From contig JAFSSS010000044.1 in assembly GCA_017450925.1 (NCBI GenBank), forward strand, positions 1 to 49,209: DNA of 49,209 nt, written 5' to 3'. The stretch is from Ruminococcus sp. GTDB lineage: Bacteria; Bacillota; Clostridia; Oscillospirales; Ruminococcaceae. The position numbers and the translations under genes were made by a program. Below the pieces are notes generated by a model. That model ran no database searches. It saw only the letters and a program-made list of their open reading frames with translations, and had not been told where the DNA came from. Positions 41,101 to 49,187 of the stretch are shown here, piece by piece (the stretch's first letter is position 1; every line of letters begins with the position of its first letter).

Positions 41101-42237
41101 GTATTTTTTATTCTGCTGTCCTTTTTTACTGTTTAAGCTGACCTCTTTTTTCTCTTTTGCCGAGATATTTTCATTAAGCTTTTCTATACTGTCGTTACGC
41201 CTTTTGACTTGCTCCTCAATACCGCTCATATCAAGAGAATCCTTTTCTCTTTGCAGATCTGCGAGCTTTATTTCCTCTGCTTCCAGTAATTTTGCAGTTT
41301 CTTTTATAGTCTTTTCCGATTGCCCTATATCGCTCTTTTTGCTGTCATGATCTTTTTGCTTATCACTCACTTCCGAGGCTTTAGCAAGGTATCTTTTCGC
41401 CTTTATCCAAAGCAGATATCTGTTATATCTGTCATACTCATCAGCGATATACCTTACTTCACGCATAGCCTTATTGGCTTTTTCTATCGTCTCCTGTATA
41501 TTCTCGATCTTTGACATTGCATCTGTCATAGGACGCAGGTCTTCATCGGTAAGGGTCTGAAGCGAATCATTTAAAATATTATAGAGCTGCTCGGGCTTAA
41601 GGTTTTCTTTTGATGACAGCTTTGAAGATCTTGTTTGTATCAGAACATTAGTCAGCCTGTCAAAGTCACCGATATTGTTTTTTGTTATGCCGAATATCTC
41701 ATAAGCTACCATTTCCTTATATTCGGCATGCTTGCCTGCAACGACCTTCTCAATAAAAATATTATCGTCGCCAAGGAGTTTTTTTAGGGTTTTGGGATCG
41801 TGAGGTATCAGCTGACTGCCGGCATCTATGTATAACTCAAAGCCGTCGCCTATCCTTGTTCCGTCTTTAAGACAAAATCCCCAAGCTCTGAAATCTCCGC
41901 CCTTTTTGGCACGCATACCTATCCCGATAGTCTTGTACTGCCCGCTCTGGGGCTTTGTAAACTCCAGCCAGATATAGCCGGTGTTTTCCTTTTTGTCACT
42001 GTCTGCACCGCCTATCAGGTAATAATCCATTTTGCGTTCCTTGCCTCCAAACGGGTCAAGTCTTGAAGGCAGTCTGTCTCCGTCAAGGATATATGGGATA
42101 AAGCTCTGGGTAGTTATTGATTTCCCCGAACCGTTGGCACCTCTTAGCAAAAGTCGACCGCCGTCAATAGAGAACTCCTCCACATCATATACCCAGAAAT
42201 TCACAAAGCCGAGCCTGTTCATCTGCCACCTTTCCAT
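38188..42237 (-). CDS. jetC: Wadjet protein JetC (SMC-like ATPase)
   Basis: 1349-aa SMC/MukB-like motor. Walker A is GANGSGKS at residues 33-40 after FSIDGGRLLLR. Two very long coiled coils (about 250-560 and 730-1010) flank a hinge region. The C-terminal head has the signature SFSGGERAMSVYIPLFAA and Walker B PMILALDEAFAGVDD. It matches the TIGR02680-type proteins. Dimers extrude DNA loops using ATP; small circular plasmids are recognised and passed to JetD. AAGGAGGG lies before the ATG, which starts 3 bases past the jetB stop. Both ATP-site halves are intact, so the motor should be active. Confidence 0.93.
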   Translation of the reverse strand: MERWQMNRLGFVNFWVYDVEEFSIDGGRLLLRGANGSGKSITTQSFIPYILDGDRLPSRLDPFGGKERKMDYYLIGGADSDKKENTGYIWLEFTKPQSGQYKTIGIGMRAKKGGDFRAWGFCLKDGTRIGDGFELYIDAGSQLIPHDPKTLKKLLGDDNIFIEKVVAGKHAEYKEMVAYEIFGITKNNIGDFDRLTNVLIQTRSSKLSSKENLKPEQLYNILNDSLQTLTDEDLRPMTDAMSKIENIQETIEKANKAMREVRYIADEYDRYNRYLLWIKAKRYLAKASEVSDKQKDHDSKKSDIGQSEKTIKETAKLLEAEEIKLADLQREKDSLDMSGIEEQVKRRNDSIEKLNENISAKEKKEVSLNSKKGQQNKKYIDKKERISKIDGIKYDIDKGLKEAAEYSDSGYPFYDYFYRELKDGKALEADSYRKECQRFLNELRAVMDKFDEQSKAREKYDESEKELSEAAKVRADKKAEAGAAEEQLNEQKDIIIEAIYRAAKENAEFTINEAFRDKLTDIISKYEAQGGSSYHEAMFAHYGYLKNDLSKLLNKAKAECNERKAALDDTAKQLEELLSADEPAPPRNEFKEAARKALSESGIAFKALYECIDFAPAVSEEMRIKLEAALTDTGLLDALIIKQKDISAAKEIIKDYDDSWFVLDNKAGDIDSPYFEISEDCEFKDEVRAILSKFHGIVKIESDGYYEYGITAGYANGRQVSYIGAENRRLYRERQIAMLREQQEAAKEAYDDALRKKSEIDSRISELNKEYAARPSTENINASLDLLNTARLELKNADSIYKRAEEKLSLAKQLWLNASQKVDEICSRYPQYDKKRQVFADALSDLSNFEAVVCSIIDLNKSLNFENQLLSQIDDSIDDLDSDIDEIDADIKKLERAVHEYEEIIRLCTEFLESPENIDIARRADELIELIESSSGKINDHKKTISKAELEKQYASAYLEDITKELTDLIEQENKLAAIFKEELDLGFVIKADEKTLKQCAEMSKTEIIAGDDKREISVIQDRLEKAFQGHNTDSTADYRLMSETMFENEDSDTIRARKKITLLWQNGSRITPAEFTERIKTVIEEDELLMKEEEQKMFKDILLGILSRKLIVKVDDSRRWIETMSSLMKGIETSQGQSFSLSWTAKKDLGENELPYEQLNKLLRMNRDMIRSDDIEKLTDHFRSKIEHEKRVLEEKGEDISFSELIRRVLDYRNWFEFKLNFKESGSDSFRELTNSRFSSFSGGERAMSVYIPLFAAVAAQYQKTGEGAPMILALDEAFAGVDDSNISEMFDLLEKLGFGYIINSQSLWGCFKTVPKLNIAELRHEKDSDFITVIRYEWDGKVKELVE

Positions 42238-42239
42238 TT

Positions 42240-43355
42240 TTATCCCTCCTTATAGTCTTTAGGATAACGTCCTGCTGTCTTGTACACTCCGTCACGCAGA
42301 TAATAGCCGTCTTCGCAGGGCTCGATCAGCTGCCAGTCTGCCATGTATTTTTTCACAAGAGAGGTAAATCTTTCATCAGTCATCTCTCTGAGCTCCTTGC
42401 TCAGTCCTTTGAAAAAATACTCCTTACATTCTAAAATAAAAATATCTAGCTCGGCAGCGCTCATTATCATTTTTGAGTAACCGCCAAAGGAGTATTTCTC
42501 TCTCACTTTGCTGCACATCAGCGCTATAAACCCTGAAATAGACTTGTCCGACGGGTGAACACTGCCAAACACCTCATCTTCGCTTACCATTAAAAATGCT
42601 GCACCGTTATGTATATCAAGCCTTCCTCCCACATACTTATCAAGGTATCTGTACACCGACTGCCTTTGATTTTTCATGTATATACTATCCATATCATCAT
42701 TACTGTCCCAGTACATCGCAGGCTGCAAAAGCAATCTTCTGTATACCCTGTGCGTCCTTGCCATACCTGTTTCATCATCGGTATAAAGAGTGTCCCTGCT
42801 CTCAAAATCATGATAGTCTGTGTAGTCACTTATAACGCTGTCGTGGTTTACCGATAAGTATTTGGAGAGCCCCGTATTCTCATAAAGTATCTCTTTGCTC
42901 TGATCCCTCTCCACTGCTTCGATAGAGCCGTCTGATATTCTGAGCATATTCATCTCCTCGGCAAATTTAAGCACCTTGACCAAAGACTTTCTGTCGGCAA
43001 ATCTGGTAAGATCAATGTCTGCATAGCCGTCAATAATCTTTTCCATGCTCTCAATAAGCTCGGAAAGCAGGAAATGAGTACCGTCCATTTTGTCATCAAG
43101 ATATATCAGCAAGGCGCAAAGCAGCATATATTCATTTATGCTGTCAAATCTCTGTATCCCCATGAACGGGTGCGCTTCGGCAGGCAGCTTTTCGAGCTTA
43201 ATCAGCTTGTTATTCACAAAGAGCTTCCAGCCCACAAATTCGGTCAGAAATTTCTTCATATTGCTGTCAATGCTTCTTTTTATCTTATAGTAATCGGAAC
43301 TATCATTATCACGCACTATCCAGAAGCTGTCAAGCAGCTCTGTAAATTCTTCCAT
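42240..43355 (-). CDS. jetB: Wadjet protein JetB (KITE/MukE-like)
   Basis: 371 aa, of the DUF2398/TIGR02678 type. It opens MEEFTELLDSFWIVRDND and has paired winged-helix-like regions with ISDYTDYHDFESRDTLYTDD and ARTHRVYRRLLLQPAMYWDS. Such proteins are KITE subunits that bind the kleisin JetA and regulate the SMC motor, as MukE does for MukB. GAGGAG lies 7 bases before the ATG at 43355, and this site is inside the end of jetA. The longer TTG start upstream is less likely. Its ATG begins 2 bases after the jetA TAG, implying coupled translation. Confidence 0.86.
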   Translation of the reverse strand: MEEFTELLDSFWIVRDNDSSDYYKIKRSIDSNMKKFLTEFVGWKLFVNNKLIKLEKLPAEAHPFMGIQRFDSINEYMLLCALLIYLDDKMDGTHFLLSELIESMEKIIDGYADIDLTRFADRKSLVKVLKFAEEMNMLRISDGSIEAVERDQSKEILYENTGLSKYLSVNHDSVISDYTDYHDFESRDTLYTDDETGMARTHRVYRRLLLQPAMYWDSNDDMDSIYMKNQRQSVYRYLDKYVGGRLDIHNGAAFLMVSEDEVFGSVHPSDKSISGFIALMCSKVREKYSFGGYSKMIMSAAELDIFILECKEYFFKGLSKELREMTDERFTSLVKKYMADWQLIEPCEDGYYLRDGVYKTAGRYPKDYKEG

Positions 43356-43356
43356 A

Positions 43357-44841
43357 CTAATTCTCCTCAAACTCAAACGTATAGTCCGGCATTTTCAGCA
43401 TTCCGTCGGAAAATTCAATAATGATCTTCAGCTCGCCGCCTGTCATCTTAAAGCTGCGACCAAAATCTGTGATGCCTGTGCGGTGCTTATTCTGGTTAGC
43501 AAAAGATACCCAGTTAAGTATTATCGGTCTGATCTCCTCGGGGATCGTTTGCCCCACAAATTCGCTCAGTATCAATTTATTTTCCTTGATATAGCTGCTA
43601 AGAAGCTCCTGCTCTTTTTTTATTTTCTCGATATATTCCTGCCTCTTGACTGCCTTTTCAAGATCTCTGTTTGCAAAGCCGGACGATCTTACTCTCGGGG
43701 TATATGTTCTTGTGCGGGGAGTCACCTCAAACATCTGAGGCCTAAGCTCGCTCGCATTTTCAAAAATACTGTCCGTTTCTCTCGGAGCGTTGAATTTATA
43801 ATGACTCACACCCATTGCTCCGAAAACATGAGCCGACAGGCAATGCGCCTCTTCGATATCCCTGCATTTTCCGAACATCTCAAGGTACTTGTAGTAATCC
43901 AGTCTTTTGCTGACTGCACTATTCTGAAGCTGCATCAATATCATCGCATTATTTATCATTCTGCGAATTATCTCATTGGTGTACTCTGCCAGCATTTCGC
44001 TGTTTGAAATCCGGTCATCTGTATTTACAAACCAGCCGTACAGTCCGCTCCATTGATTATGTATCCTCTCGGCAATATCCTCTTTGCTGACAGCACCATT
44101 CAGACTTGGCAGCTCGCTTTCATACTCTATAATTTCGGGTATCACTTTATTAAGGAACGTTTCCCGCAGTGCTTTCAGCATCTCTTCGATCTGAGAGGAA
44201 AACTTAGGCAGATACATAATAAATTCCCTGAGGTAGCTTATGAATTTATCCTTGTATATCAGAAAGTCCATTGATTTGAGCCGCTTCTCACCCTCTACCG
44301 AATAAAAAGCGTGAAGATAATCCGAAAAATTGCTGCTAAGCCTTTGAAAATCATTTTGCAGATTGTTCCATTCATCGTGCATATCTTTCGGTTCCATTGC
44401 GTCAATATAATCTCTGAAATATACAAGAGAATCATTTATCCTGTCAAACAATGCACTTGATAATGAACTGACCTGACTGTGCTTGCCTTCAAGCTCAATT
44501 ACCATTCTCTCAATGATTATTGATTCCTCGGTGGGTGAATAGCGGTATATCTTGTTTTTATATTCCTCGATCGTGCTGACCTCTCTCGGGTCCTGCATCG
44601 GAACAACATTTCCCCACTGGGTCAGCTGAGAAAGAGCCTGTTTAACATCTTCTATACTAAGGCTGTTAAACCCGTCATTTTCCTTTAAATGCTTTAAAAT
44701 GCTTCCTGCACTCAGCTGTGAATTATACGCTTCCTTCTCCTTATACAGCACCCGCATAATAGATCGGTAAAGCTGACATTTATCGGCAGTTAAATAAGCA
44801 GCCGGCCTTACAGAATTCATCTTGTCAACATCGATCTTCAA
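43357..44841 (-). CDS. jetA: Wadjet protein JetA (kleisin/MukF-like)
   Basis: 494 aa, of the DUF2397/TIGR02677 type. The N-terminus has YLTADKCQLYRSIMRVLYKE and QLTQWGNVVPMQDPREVST, a winged-helix segment. The middle is helical, and VRSSGFANRDLEKAVKRQEY starts a charged C-terminal part. It should act as the kleisin that bridges the two JetC heads and carries JetB. I prefer the TTG at 44841, which has AAGGTG 6 bases upstream, over the GTG at 44850, which overlaps that site. It ends in TAG. First gene of the operon. Confidence 0.87.
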   Translation of the reverse strand: MKIDVDKMNSVRPAAYLTADKCQLYRSIMRVLYKEKEAYNSQLSAGSILKHLKENDGFNSLSIEDVKQALSQLTQWGNVVPMQDPREVSTIEEYKNKIYRYSPTEESIIIERMVIELEGKHSQVSSLSSALFDRINDSLVYFRDYIDAMEPKDMHDEWNNLQNDFQRLSSNFSDYLHAFYSVEGEKRLKSMDFLIYKDKFISYLREFIMYLPKFSSQIEEMLKALRETFLNKVIPEIIEYESELPSLNGAVSKEDIAERIHNQWSGLYGWFVNTDDRISNSEMLAEYTNEIIRRMINNAMILMQLQNSAVSKRLDYYKYLEMFGKCRDIEEAHCLSAHVFGAMGVSHYKFNAPRETDSIFENASELRPQMFEVTPRTRTYTPRVRSSGFANRDLEKAVKRQEYIEKIKKEQELLSSYIKENKLILSEFVGQTIPEEIRPIILNWVSFANQNKHRTGITDFGRSFKMTGGELKIIIEFSDGMLKMPDYTFEFEEN

Positions 44842-44871
44842 AGATATCACCTTCTTTTCAGCTTTGTTTAC

Positions 44872-44899
44872 ATTATATCACACTTCATTGTTTTATCAA
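44872..44899 (-). promoter_or_regulatory. Promoter of the Wadjet operon
   Basis: Minus-strand TTGATA (44894-44899), 16-base spacer, TATAAT (44872-44877), with a short leader. No internal terminator is seen across jetA-jetD. Confidence 0.75.
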
Positions 44900-44950
44900 T
44901 GTATTTTTTTGGACAGCTGCGGTAACGGTTCAATATTGTGACATAGTATT

Positions 44951-46240
44951 TTAAACTACACTTTCATCAAGCAGAAACTCCGTAAGCCCCACATTCAGTA
45001 CCCCATTGTCATCATACCACCGCTTGCGTATATCCCTGCGAACTATGACCTTCGGGAAGGAATCCCCGATGAGGGCAAATGGCCGCAACTCCTGCTGGGT
45101 CTTATCTTCATCGGGCAGGGCAAATGCCGACTGGATATAGACCTTCTTCCCGCCCTTTGATGCGATAAAATCTATCTCCCGGGCAACCTTGGAGTAGCTG
45201 CCGCTTGCAGTCTTTTCGTTGGAATAAACCACGCCAACATCTACCGAGAATCCCCTGATAATGAGCTCATTATAGATGATATTCTCCATAATGTGGGTCA
45301 TCTCCTGCTGACAGAAGCCTATGCGGGCATTACGAAGCCCGATATCCTCGCAATAATACTTGTAGGGATACTCGAAATACTTGCGACCCTTGACATCGTA
45401 GCGCTTTGCCTCGCTGAACAGGAATGCGTCCTCCAGATGTGCGATATAGGCGGAAATGGTGTTCTGCGCGATGTTCTCCCCGGTTTTAGATCGGAGAGTG
45501 TCAGCTATCTTCTTCGGATTGGTCAAAGACCCGACAGACGAACATAGCAGGTCAAGCAGCTGACCAAGAACGTCCTCCCGCTCGATCTTCTTGCGTTCGA
45601 CTATGTCCTTGATATAGACCTCTGAGAACAACGAGGAAAGATAATTTGTCCTTGCGGTATCGTTGGGGCGGGACAGCACCAGCGGCATTCCGCCGTAGAA
45701 AGCATAGTCCTCGAACGCATCTTCTTTGTCACCGCCTACCGCCGAATAATACTCCGCAAAGCTGAGAGGGTGAACGTGTATTTCGTCGCTGCGCCCCCGG
45801 AACTCGGTCAGGATATCCTTGGAAAGCATTTTCGAGTTGCTTCCGGTCACATACACATCAAGGTTCGGCAGCGAACGAAGGTCATTGAGCGCATCATAAA
45901 AGGTTATTTTCTTCCCTTCGGGATTGTAGGGATTCTTCACTTCGTCAGACATCTGTATCTCATCGATGAACAGATAAAACTGCCCGTTCTGTCCCTCAAC
46001 CCTGCTGCGGACATACTCCGCCAATGCCAGCGGATCACGGTACTTGATATCGTGGGTCAGGTCAAGCTCTATGGATATGATATTGTCAGCGGCAACGCCC
46101 TGATCTATCAGATAGTTCTTGAACAGTACACTCAGCAGATAGGACTTTCCACAACGACGAATCCCGGTTATCACTTTCACCTGTCCATCCCACATATAAC
46201 TGATGATCTGCTGCAAATATCTGTCTCTTTTGATCTCCAT
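44951..46240 (-). CDS. AAA ATPase with DUF4143 domain
   Basis: 429-aa ATPase of the AAA_14-DUF4143 type. Walker A is ITGIRRCGKSYLL (residues about 24-36), Walker B FYLFIDEIQM, sensor DVYVTGSNSKML, and an arginine-rich EFRGRSDEIHVHPLSFAEYY. The C-terminal half (residues about 200-429) is DUF4143, with a PD-(D/E)XK-like AREIDFIASKGGKKVYIQSAF. These are accessory proteins of unknown target, frequent in gut bacteria. GAGGTG precedes the ATG, and it has its own strong promoter. It ends about 50 bases before the Wadjet promoter, so it is a separate unit in the same direction. Confidence 0.92.
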   Translation of the reverse strand: MEIKRDRYLQQIISYMWDGQVKVITGIRRCGKSYLLSVLFKNYLIDQGVAADNIISIELDLTHDIKYRDPLALAEYVRSRVEGQNGQFYLFIDEIQMSDEVKNPYNPEGKKITFYDALNDLRSLPNLDVYVTGSNSKMLSKDILTEFRGRSDEIHVHPLSFAEYYSAVGGDKEDAFEDYAFYGGMPLVLSRPNDTARTNYLSSLFSEVYIKDIVERKKIEREDVLGQLLDLLCSSVGSLTNPKKIADTLRSKTGENIAQNTISAYIAHLEDAFLFSEAKRYDVKGRKYFEYPYKYYCEDIGLRNARIGFCQQEMTHIMENIIYNELIIRGFSVDVGVVYSNEKTASGSYSKVAREIDFIASKGGKKVYIQSAFALPDEDKTQQELRPFALIGDSFPKVIVRRDIRKRWYDDNGVLNVGLTEFLLDESVV

Positions 46241-46289
46241 TCTATCACCTCATTGAAAACTATGGCGAGTTTTGATACTACTTTTCATT

Positions 46290-46319
46290 ATTATACCACA
46301 ACAACGATGGTTTAGTCAA
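46290..46319 (-). promoter_or_regulatory. Promoter of the DUF4143 ATPase gene
   Basis: Minus-strand TTGACT (46314-46319), 18-base spacer, TATAAT (46290-46295). Confidence 0.8.
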
Positions 46320-46355
46320 GTGTTATTGTCGATAAATGACGAGATAATATAAAAA

Positions 46356-46386
46356 GGCAACACCGCACTTTTTATACGGTATTGCC
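46356..46386. repeat. 31-bp pair of IS5-type terminal repeats
   Basis: GGCAACACCGCAC, then TTTTTAT, then ACGGTATTGCC. The two ends face each other and match the left and right ends of the IS at 33,878. It looks like an element reduced to its tips, or a minimal MITE. As RNA it folds to a hairpin and could act as a terminator for the zeta gene. Confidence 0.55.
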
Positions 46387-46503
46387 TTATACTCCAATTA
46401 TCAAAACAATAAAGTCTACCACTCAAGTCCTGTAAATATGTGCTTTTTAGAATATGTTTATGAGAACAGAATGTCGTTTATCATATATCATAAACAATCG
46501 TTA

Positions 46504-47115
46504 CTAACTTCCGCTTGTGATATTCAGATCCTTGTGTGCCATATTGCTTATTCCGGTAAGGAGCTCAATATCATAACGATCCCAGAATTCACTTTCATCA
46601 AAGTAGAATTCTGTTTTTCTTTTCTTGAATATTCTGAACGGCACATCGCCCGAGTTATCATAGATGTGGCATATGTCGCATACGGGAATAACCTCTTTAA
46701 TAAGGTCAAGCGAACGGGCGTGCCTGCTGATGATCTTATCCTCCGGAACGCCATGCCCTCCCTGACCGACTCTTGAACGCACACGCATAACATTGATCTC
46801 AGGGATCGCAGTAATAATATAAATACATTTAATGAAATAACCTTGCTCTTTAGCCCTTTTCAGCAGCTTCAGATTTCTGTCAGTCGAAAGCACTGTCTCA
46901 AAACAAAAATCTTTTCCTGCGGATAAATGCTCCTCTCGCATTTGCTCGGCCTTTCGTGCCGCTTCAATGTCAGAGCAAAGATTGCTTCGCTTTATATCAT
47001 CGGCATTTATATAATCCATATCGAGGTGGAAAAGCTGAGTAACTGTACTTTTACCGGAACCGTTCGGCCCAGCAAATACCATTATCTCAGGTTTCCGGTT
47101 TATCGGCCTGCTCAC
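46504..47115 (-). CDS. Zeta-toxin-family kinase
   Basis: 203-aa P-loop kinase. Walker A AGPNGSGKST at residues 15-24 is the family mark. NADDIKRSN and FCFETVLSTDRNLKLLKRAKEQG fit zeta toxins, which phosphorylate UDP-N-acetylglucosamine and stop cell-wall synthesis. MRVRSRVGQGGHGVPEDKI holds further conserved Arg residues. GTG at 47115 is the likely start: GAGGGTGAG lies 5 bases upstream. It overlaps the 3' end of the small upstream gene by 29 bases, a usual toxin-antitoxin arrangement. Some family members are not toxins, so activity is a family inference. Confidence 0.85.
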   Translation of the reverse strand: MSRPINRKPEIMVFAGPNGSGKSTVTQLFHLDMDYINADDIKRSNLCSDIEAARKAEQMREEHLSAGKDFCFETVLSTDRNLKLLKRAKEQGYFIKCIYIITAIPEINVMRVRSRVGQGGHGVPEDKIISRHARSLDLIKEVIPVCDICHIYDNSGDVPFRIFKKRKTEFYFDESEFWDRYDIELLTGISNMAHKDLNITSGS

Positions 47116-47311
47116 TGTATCTCACCCTCTGTACATTTTCCTTAACAATAGTCTCTGTCCCGTCGGGATTTAAAATATAAAGGCAGCAGCGCTTTGGGTC
47201 ATACCTTACGATGTCTATACCCATAGCTTTCTGCTTCTCAATAGCGAGGCGCACCGCTGTCTGAACTCTTCCGACAACTTCTTCATCTGTCAATTCTCTC
47301 TTAACACTCAT
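47087..47311 (-). CDS. Small partner (putative antitoxin) of the zeta kinase
   Basis: 74-aa soluble protein starting MSVKRELTDEEVVGRVQTAV, helical at first, then RYDPKRCCLYILNPDGTETI, a probable beta hairpin. GAAGGAGG lies before the ATG, and the gene overlaps the zeta kinase by 29 bases. By position it is the antitoxin or regulatory partner. I do not recognise a classical epsilon antitoxin fold, so the function is inferred from order alone. Confidence 0.72.
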   Translation of the reverse strand: MSVKRELTDEEVVGRVQTAVRLAIEKQKAMGIDIVRYDPKRCCLYILNPDGTETIVKENVQRVRYSEQADKPET

Positions 47312-47349
47312 AGCAGATACCTCCTTCTCAATGGCTTTGGTTTAAAGGT

Positions 47350-47378
47350 ATTATAACATATTAAGGGGGAAATGTCAA
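47350..47378 (-). promoter_or_regulatory. Consensus promoter of the zeta kinase operon
   Basis: Minus-strand TTGACA (47373-47378), 17-base spacer, TATAAT (47350-47355). Both hexamers are perfect. The remaining AT-rich gap (47379-47599) shows no gene. Confidence 0.88.
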
Positions 47379-47599
47379 TTGACTGAACTTTTACTAACTT
47401 GCAATACATAATGGTTGACAGCAACAATAAAAAACAGACAACTATTTCAAATTCGGCATTTAATCTACCGTTTTCTATGCAAAATATGAATATTGCCACA
47501 TATTCCCTATATCCAAATTAAAGATTTTATATGTCTATTTATCAGATTTTATAATTACAACAAGTAAATATCGACAAGTATTTTAACATAAAAATTCCC

Positions 47600-47848
47600 T
47601 CAAATCCCCACCTGCGCCGATATGTAAAAAACCTCGCAATGTCCGCATTTACGCACATTTGCGCGGGTGAAGCTCCATTGCTGTTCTGCACTCATCATAT
47701 TGACCATCTGACCGCCTACGGAGCCAGCCTCACGGGAGGTGAGGTCGCCATTGTAGCCCTGCTTAAGGTTTACGCCGACCTCGCTGGCTGCTTCCATTTT
47801 GAATCTGTTGAGGGTCTCTCTGCCCTGCTGTGTTGTGATGCCTTTCAT
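47600..47848 (-). CDS. Alpha/beta-type small acid-soluble spore protein with extended tail
   Basis: 82 aa. The core LNRFKMEAASEVGVNL then GYNGDLTSREAGSVGGQMVN matches alpha/beta SASPs, which coat spore DNA and protect it. The MEAASE stretch is where the germination protease GPR cuts in this family. The usual protein ends soon after AEQQ. Here it goes on with WSFTRANVRKCGHCEVFYIS, including a C-x-x-C pair, and stops at 47600. AAAAGGAG precedes the ATG at 47848. The tail may be a late extension through loss of the original stop. It indicates a spore-forming ancestry. Confidence 0.85.
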   Translation of the reverse strand: MKGITTQQGRETLNRFKMEAASEVGVNLKQGYNGDLTSREAGSVGGQMVNMMSAEQQWSFTRANVRKCGHCEVFYISAQVGI

Positions 47849-47859
47849 TTCTGACACTC

Positions 47860-48105
47860 CTTTTGATTTTTTTCGGGTTTGCTTTAGTAGTTTGTGCCGT
47901 GTCAGTATTTTTATTATAGGAAATTTTTTCATCAGCTTCAGAACAAAAACGGCAGTGACCGCCCACGCGCTGTGCTTGCCACGGAGGCCGCAGCGGCGAC
48001 TGCGCAATTCCGCCTTTTGCAAGTAAGCAAAGAACGTCAGCTTTTGTTTGAAGACGGGGCTGAACTTTGCTTTGTAACCGCCAACCACCCCCAGCCCACA
48101 ATTAG
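47860..48105. other. Gene-free region upstream of the spore protein gene
   Basis: GC-rich, with codon-like but repeat-type sequence; open frames on both strands lack binding sites. The minus strand has TATAAT near 47,920 that might serve the spore gene; no sigma-G promoter could be recognised with confidence. The sequence has the look of a dispersed Clostridial intergenic repeat. Confidence 0.35.
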
Positions 48106-48109
48106 AAAA

Positions 48110-48135
48110 GCCGAGGATTCCAATTGAACCTCGGC
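48110..48135. terminator. Hairpin between repeat region and IS66 remnant
   Basis: GCCGAGG (48110-48116) and CCTCGGC (48129-48135) with a 12-base loop. No clear U-run follows, so terminator function is uncertain. Confidence 0.45.
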
Positions 48136-48199
48136 CATGATCATCAGTGCCATCTACTGTACTTTACTACCAACCACTGCAACTATACCTTACCGGCAA

Positions 48200-48865
48200 T
48201 TACTTCACCTCACTGTAGCACTTCCTGCAATACGTCGGAAGTGCTATGCTCCACGGCATTACCGATTTAAGCTGCTCATTAGTCGGAGTCGTTCCCCACT
48301 TGGGCAATATGGTTAAAAGATAAAGAAGGTATCCGTAAACATCAAGACTGTTTCTTTTGGCTGTCTCGATGATGCTCATAACAGCCGCACTTGCATCTGC
48401 GCCCTTTTCGGTGTCGCTAAACAGTCTTAGCAGCTGCGCTGCACGACCGAAATCTTTTCTGTTTATGACATAGGCTTGACCGTTCTCTCGGCAAGATTGT
48501 TGGTCATTTCCACATTGGGATCGTCAAGAAACAGGTATAGCTTTTCTTTCTGATTTTGGGCATAAGTGACCGCCTTGACAAGGTTAGAGCCCTTGCCAGG
48601 TCGAAGGGTATTTATGATCTCATATGCTTTGTCGAGCAGCGGCTTTACTTTTTCCTGCCGCATTTCAAGTATCTGCTATCTTGTGTATTTAGCCTCCTTT
48701 GCTGACTGCTCGAAGTCTGCCGCCTTACCGATCAAAGCAACTATCTGTGCCGAGGGACAGGTGGTATCTCCTTCGGGTATGCAGTCGAAGAAATATCTGC
48801 GGCAATGTGCCCAGCAGCCGGCACTTTCATAATCTCCGCTGCCGTAGGACTGCATTCCGTCCGGT
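48200..48865 (-). pseudogene. Decayed IS66-family transposase, C-terminal part
   Basis: Three pieces of one transposase are readable on the minus strand. The first (about 48865-48679) has DGMQSYGSGDYESAGCWAHC, the IS66 region before the last catalytic residue, and ends at TAG (48676-48678). The second (48675-48463) has NQKEKLYLFLDDPNVEMTNN followed by LAERTVKP. After a frame change, the third (to 48200) has IETAKRNSLDVYGYLLYLL and ends in YCRKCYSEVK. The N-terminal two thirds are absent. It is dead. Confidence 0.88.
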
Positions 48866-49187
48866 TTGTTTCCCTTTTGTGATTACATAATAACACGCAA
48901 ATACGGCCTTTTCAATAAGCAGATAAGAGACTTTTCGCTGCATAAGCGGCAGAAATGCGGCGGTGTGGTGTATAAGCAACACGGCTTATAAAAACTGTTG
49001 AGGATCTCCGGGTGATTTACTGCTCATTTTCTGTCTGAATGAAAGCTTTGAACTTATCAAAAAAATCTTTTTTTGAGTTTTACAGATTCTTGTAAAGGTA
49101 CTGTAAAGAAAGGTATGTTATTATGGGATCACAGCAAAGGGAAAGACCTTTGAAACTAAAAAATCAAATTGAAAAGGAGAAATCAAA
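48866..49187. other. AT-rich intergenic region before the last gene
   Basis: No gene. A run of T at about 49,060 and a TATTAT near 49,120 with no good -35 were noted. It ends with a clear ribosome binding site. Confidence 0.4.

Noticed and set aside
47763-48101. Basic 112-aa minus-strand open frame upstream of the spore gene
   Set aside because: No binding site; composition is repeat-like and it overlaps the start of the spore protein gene in another frame.
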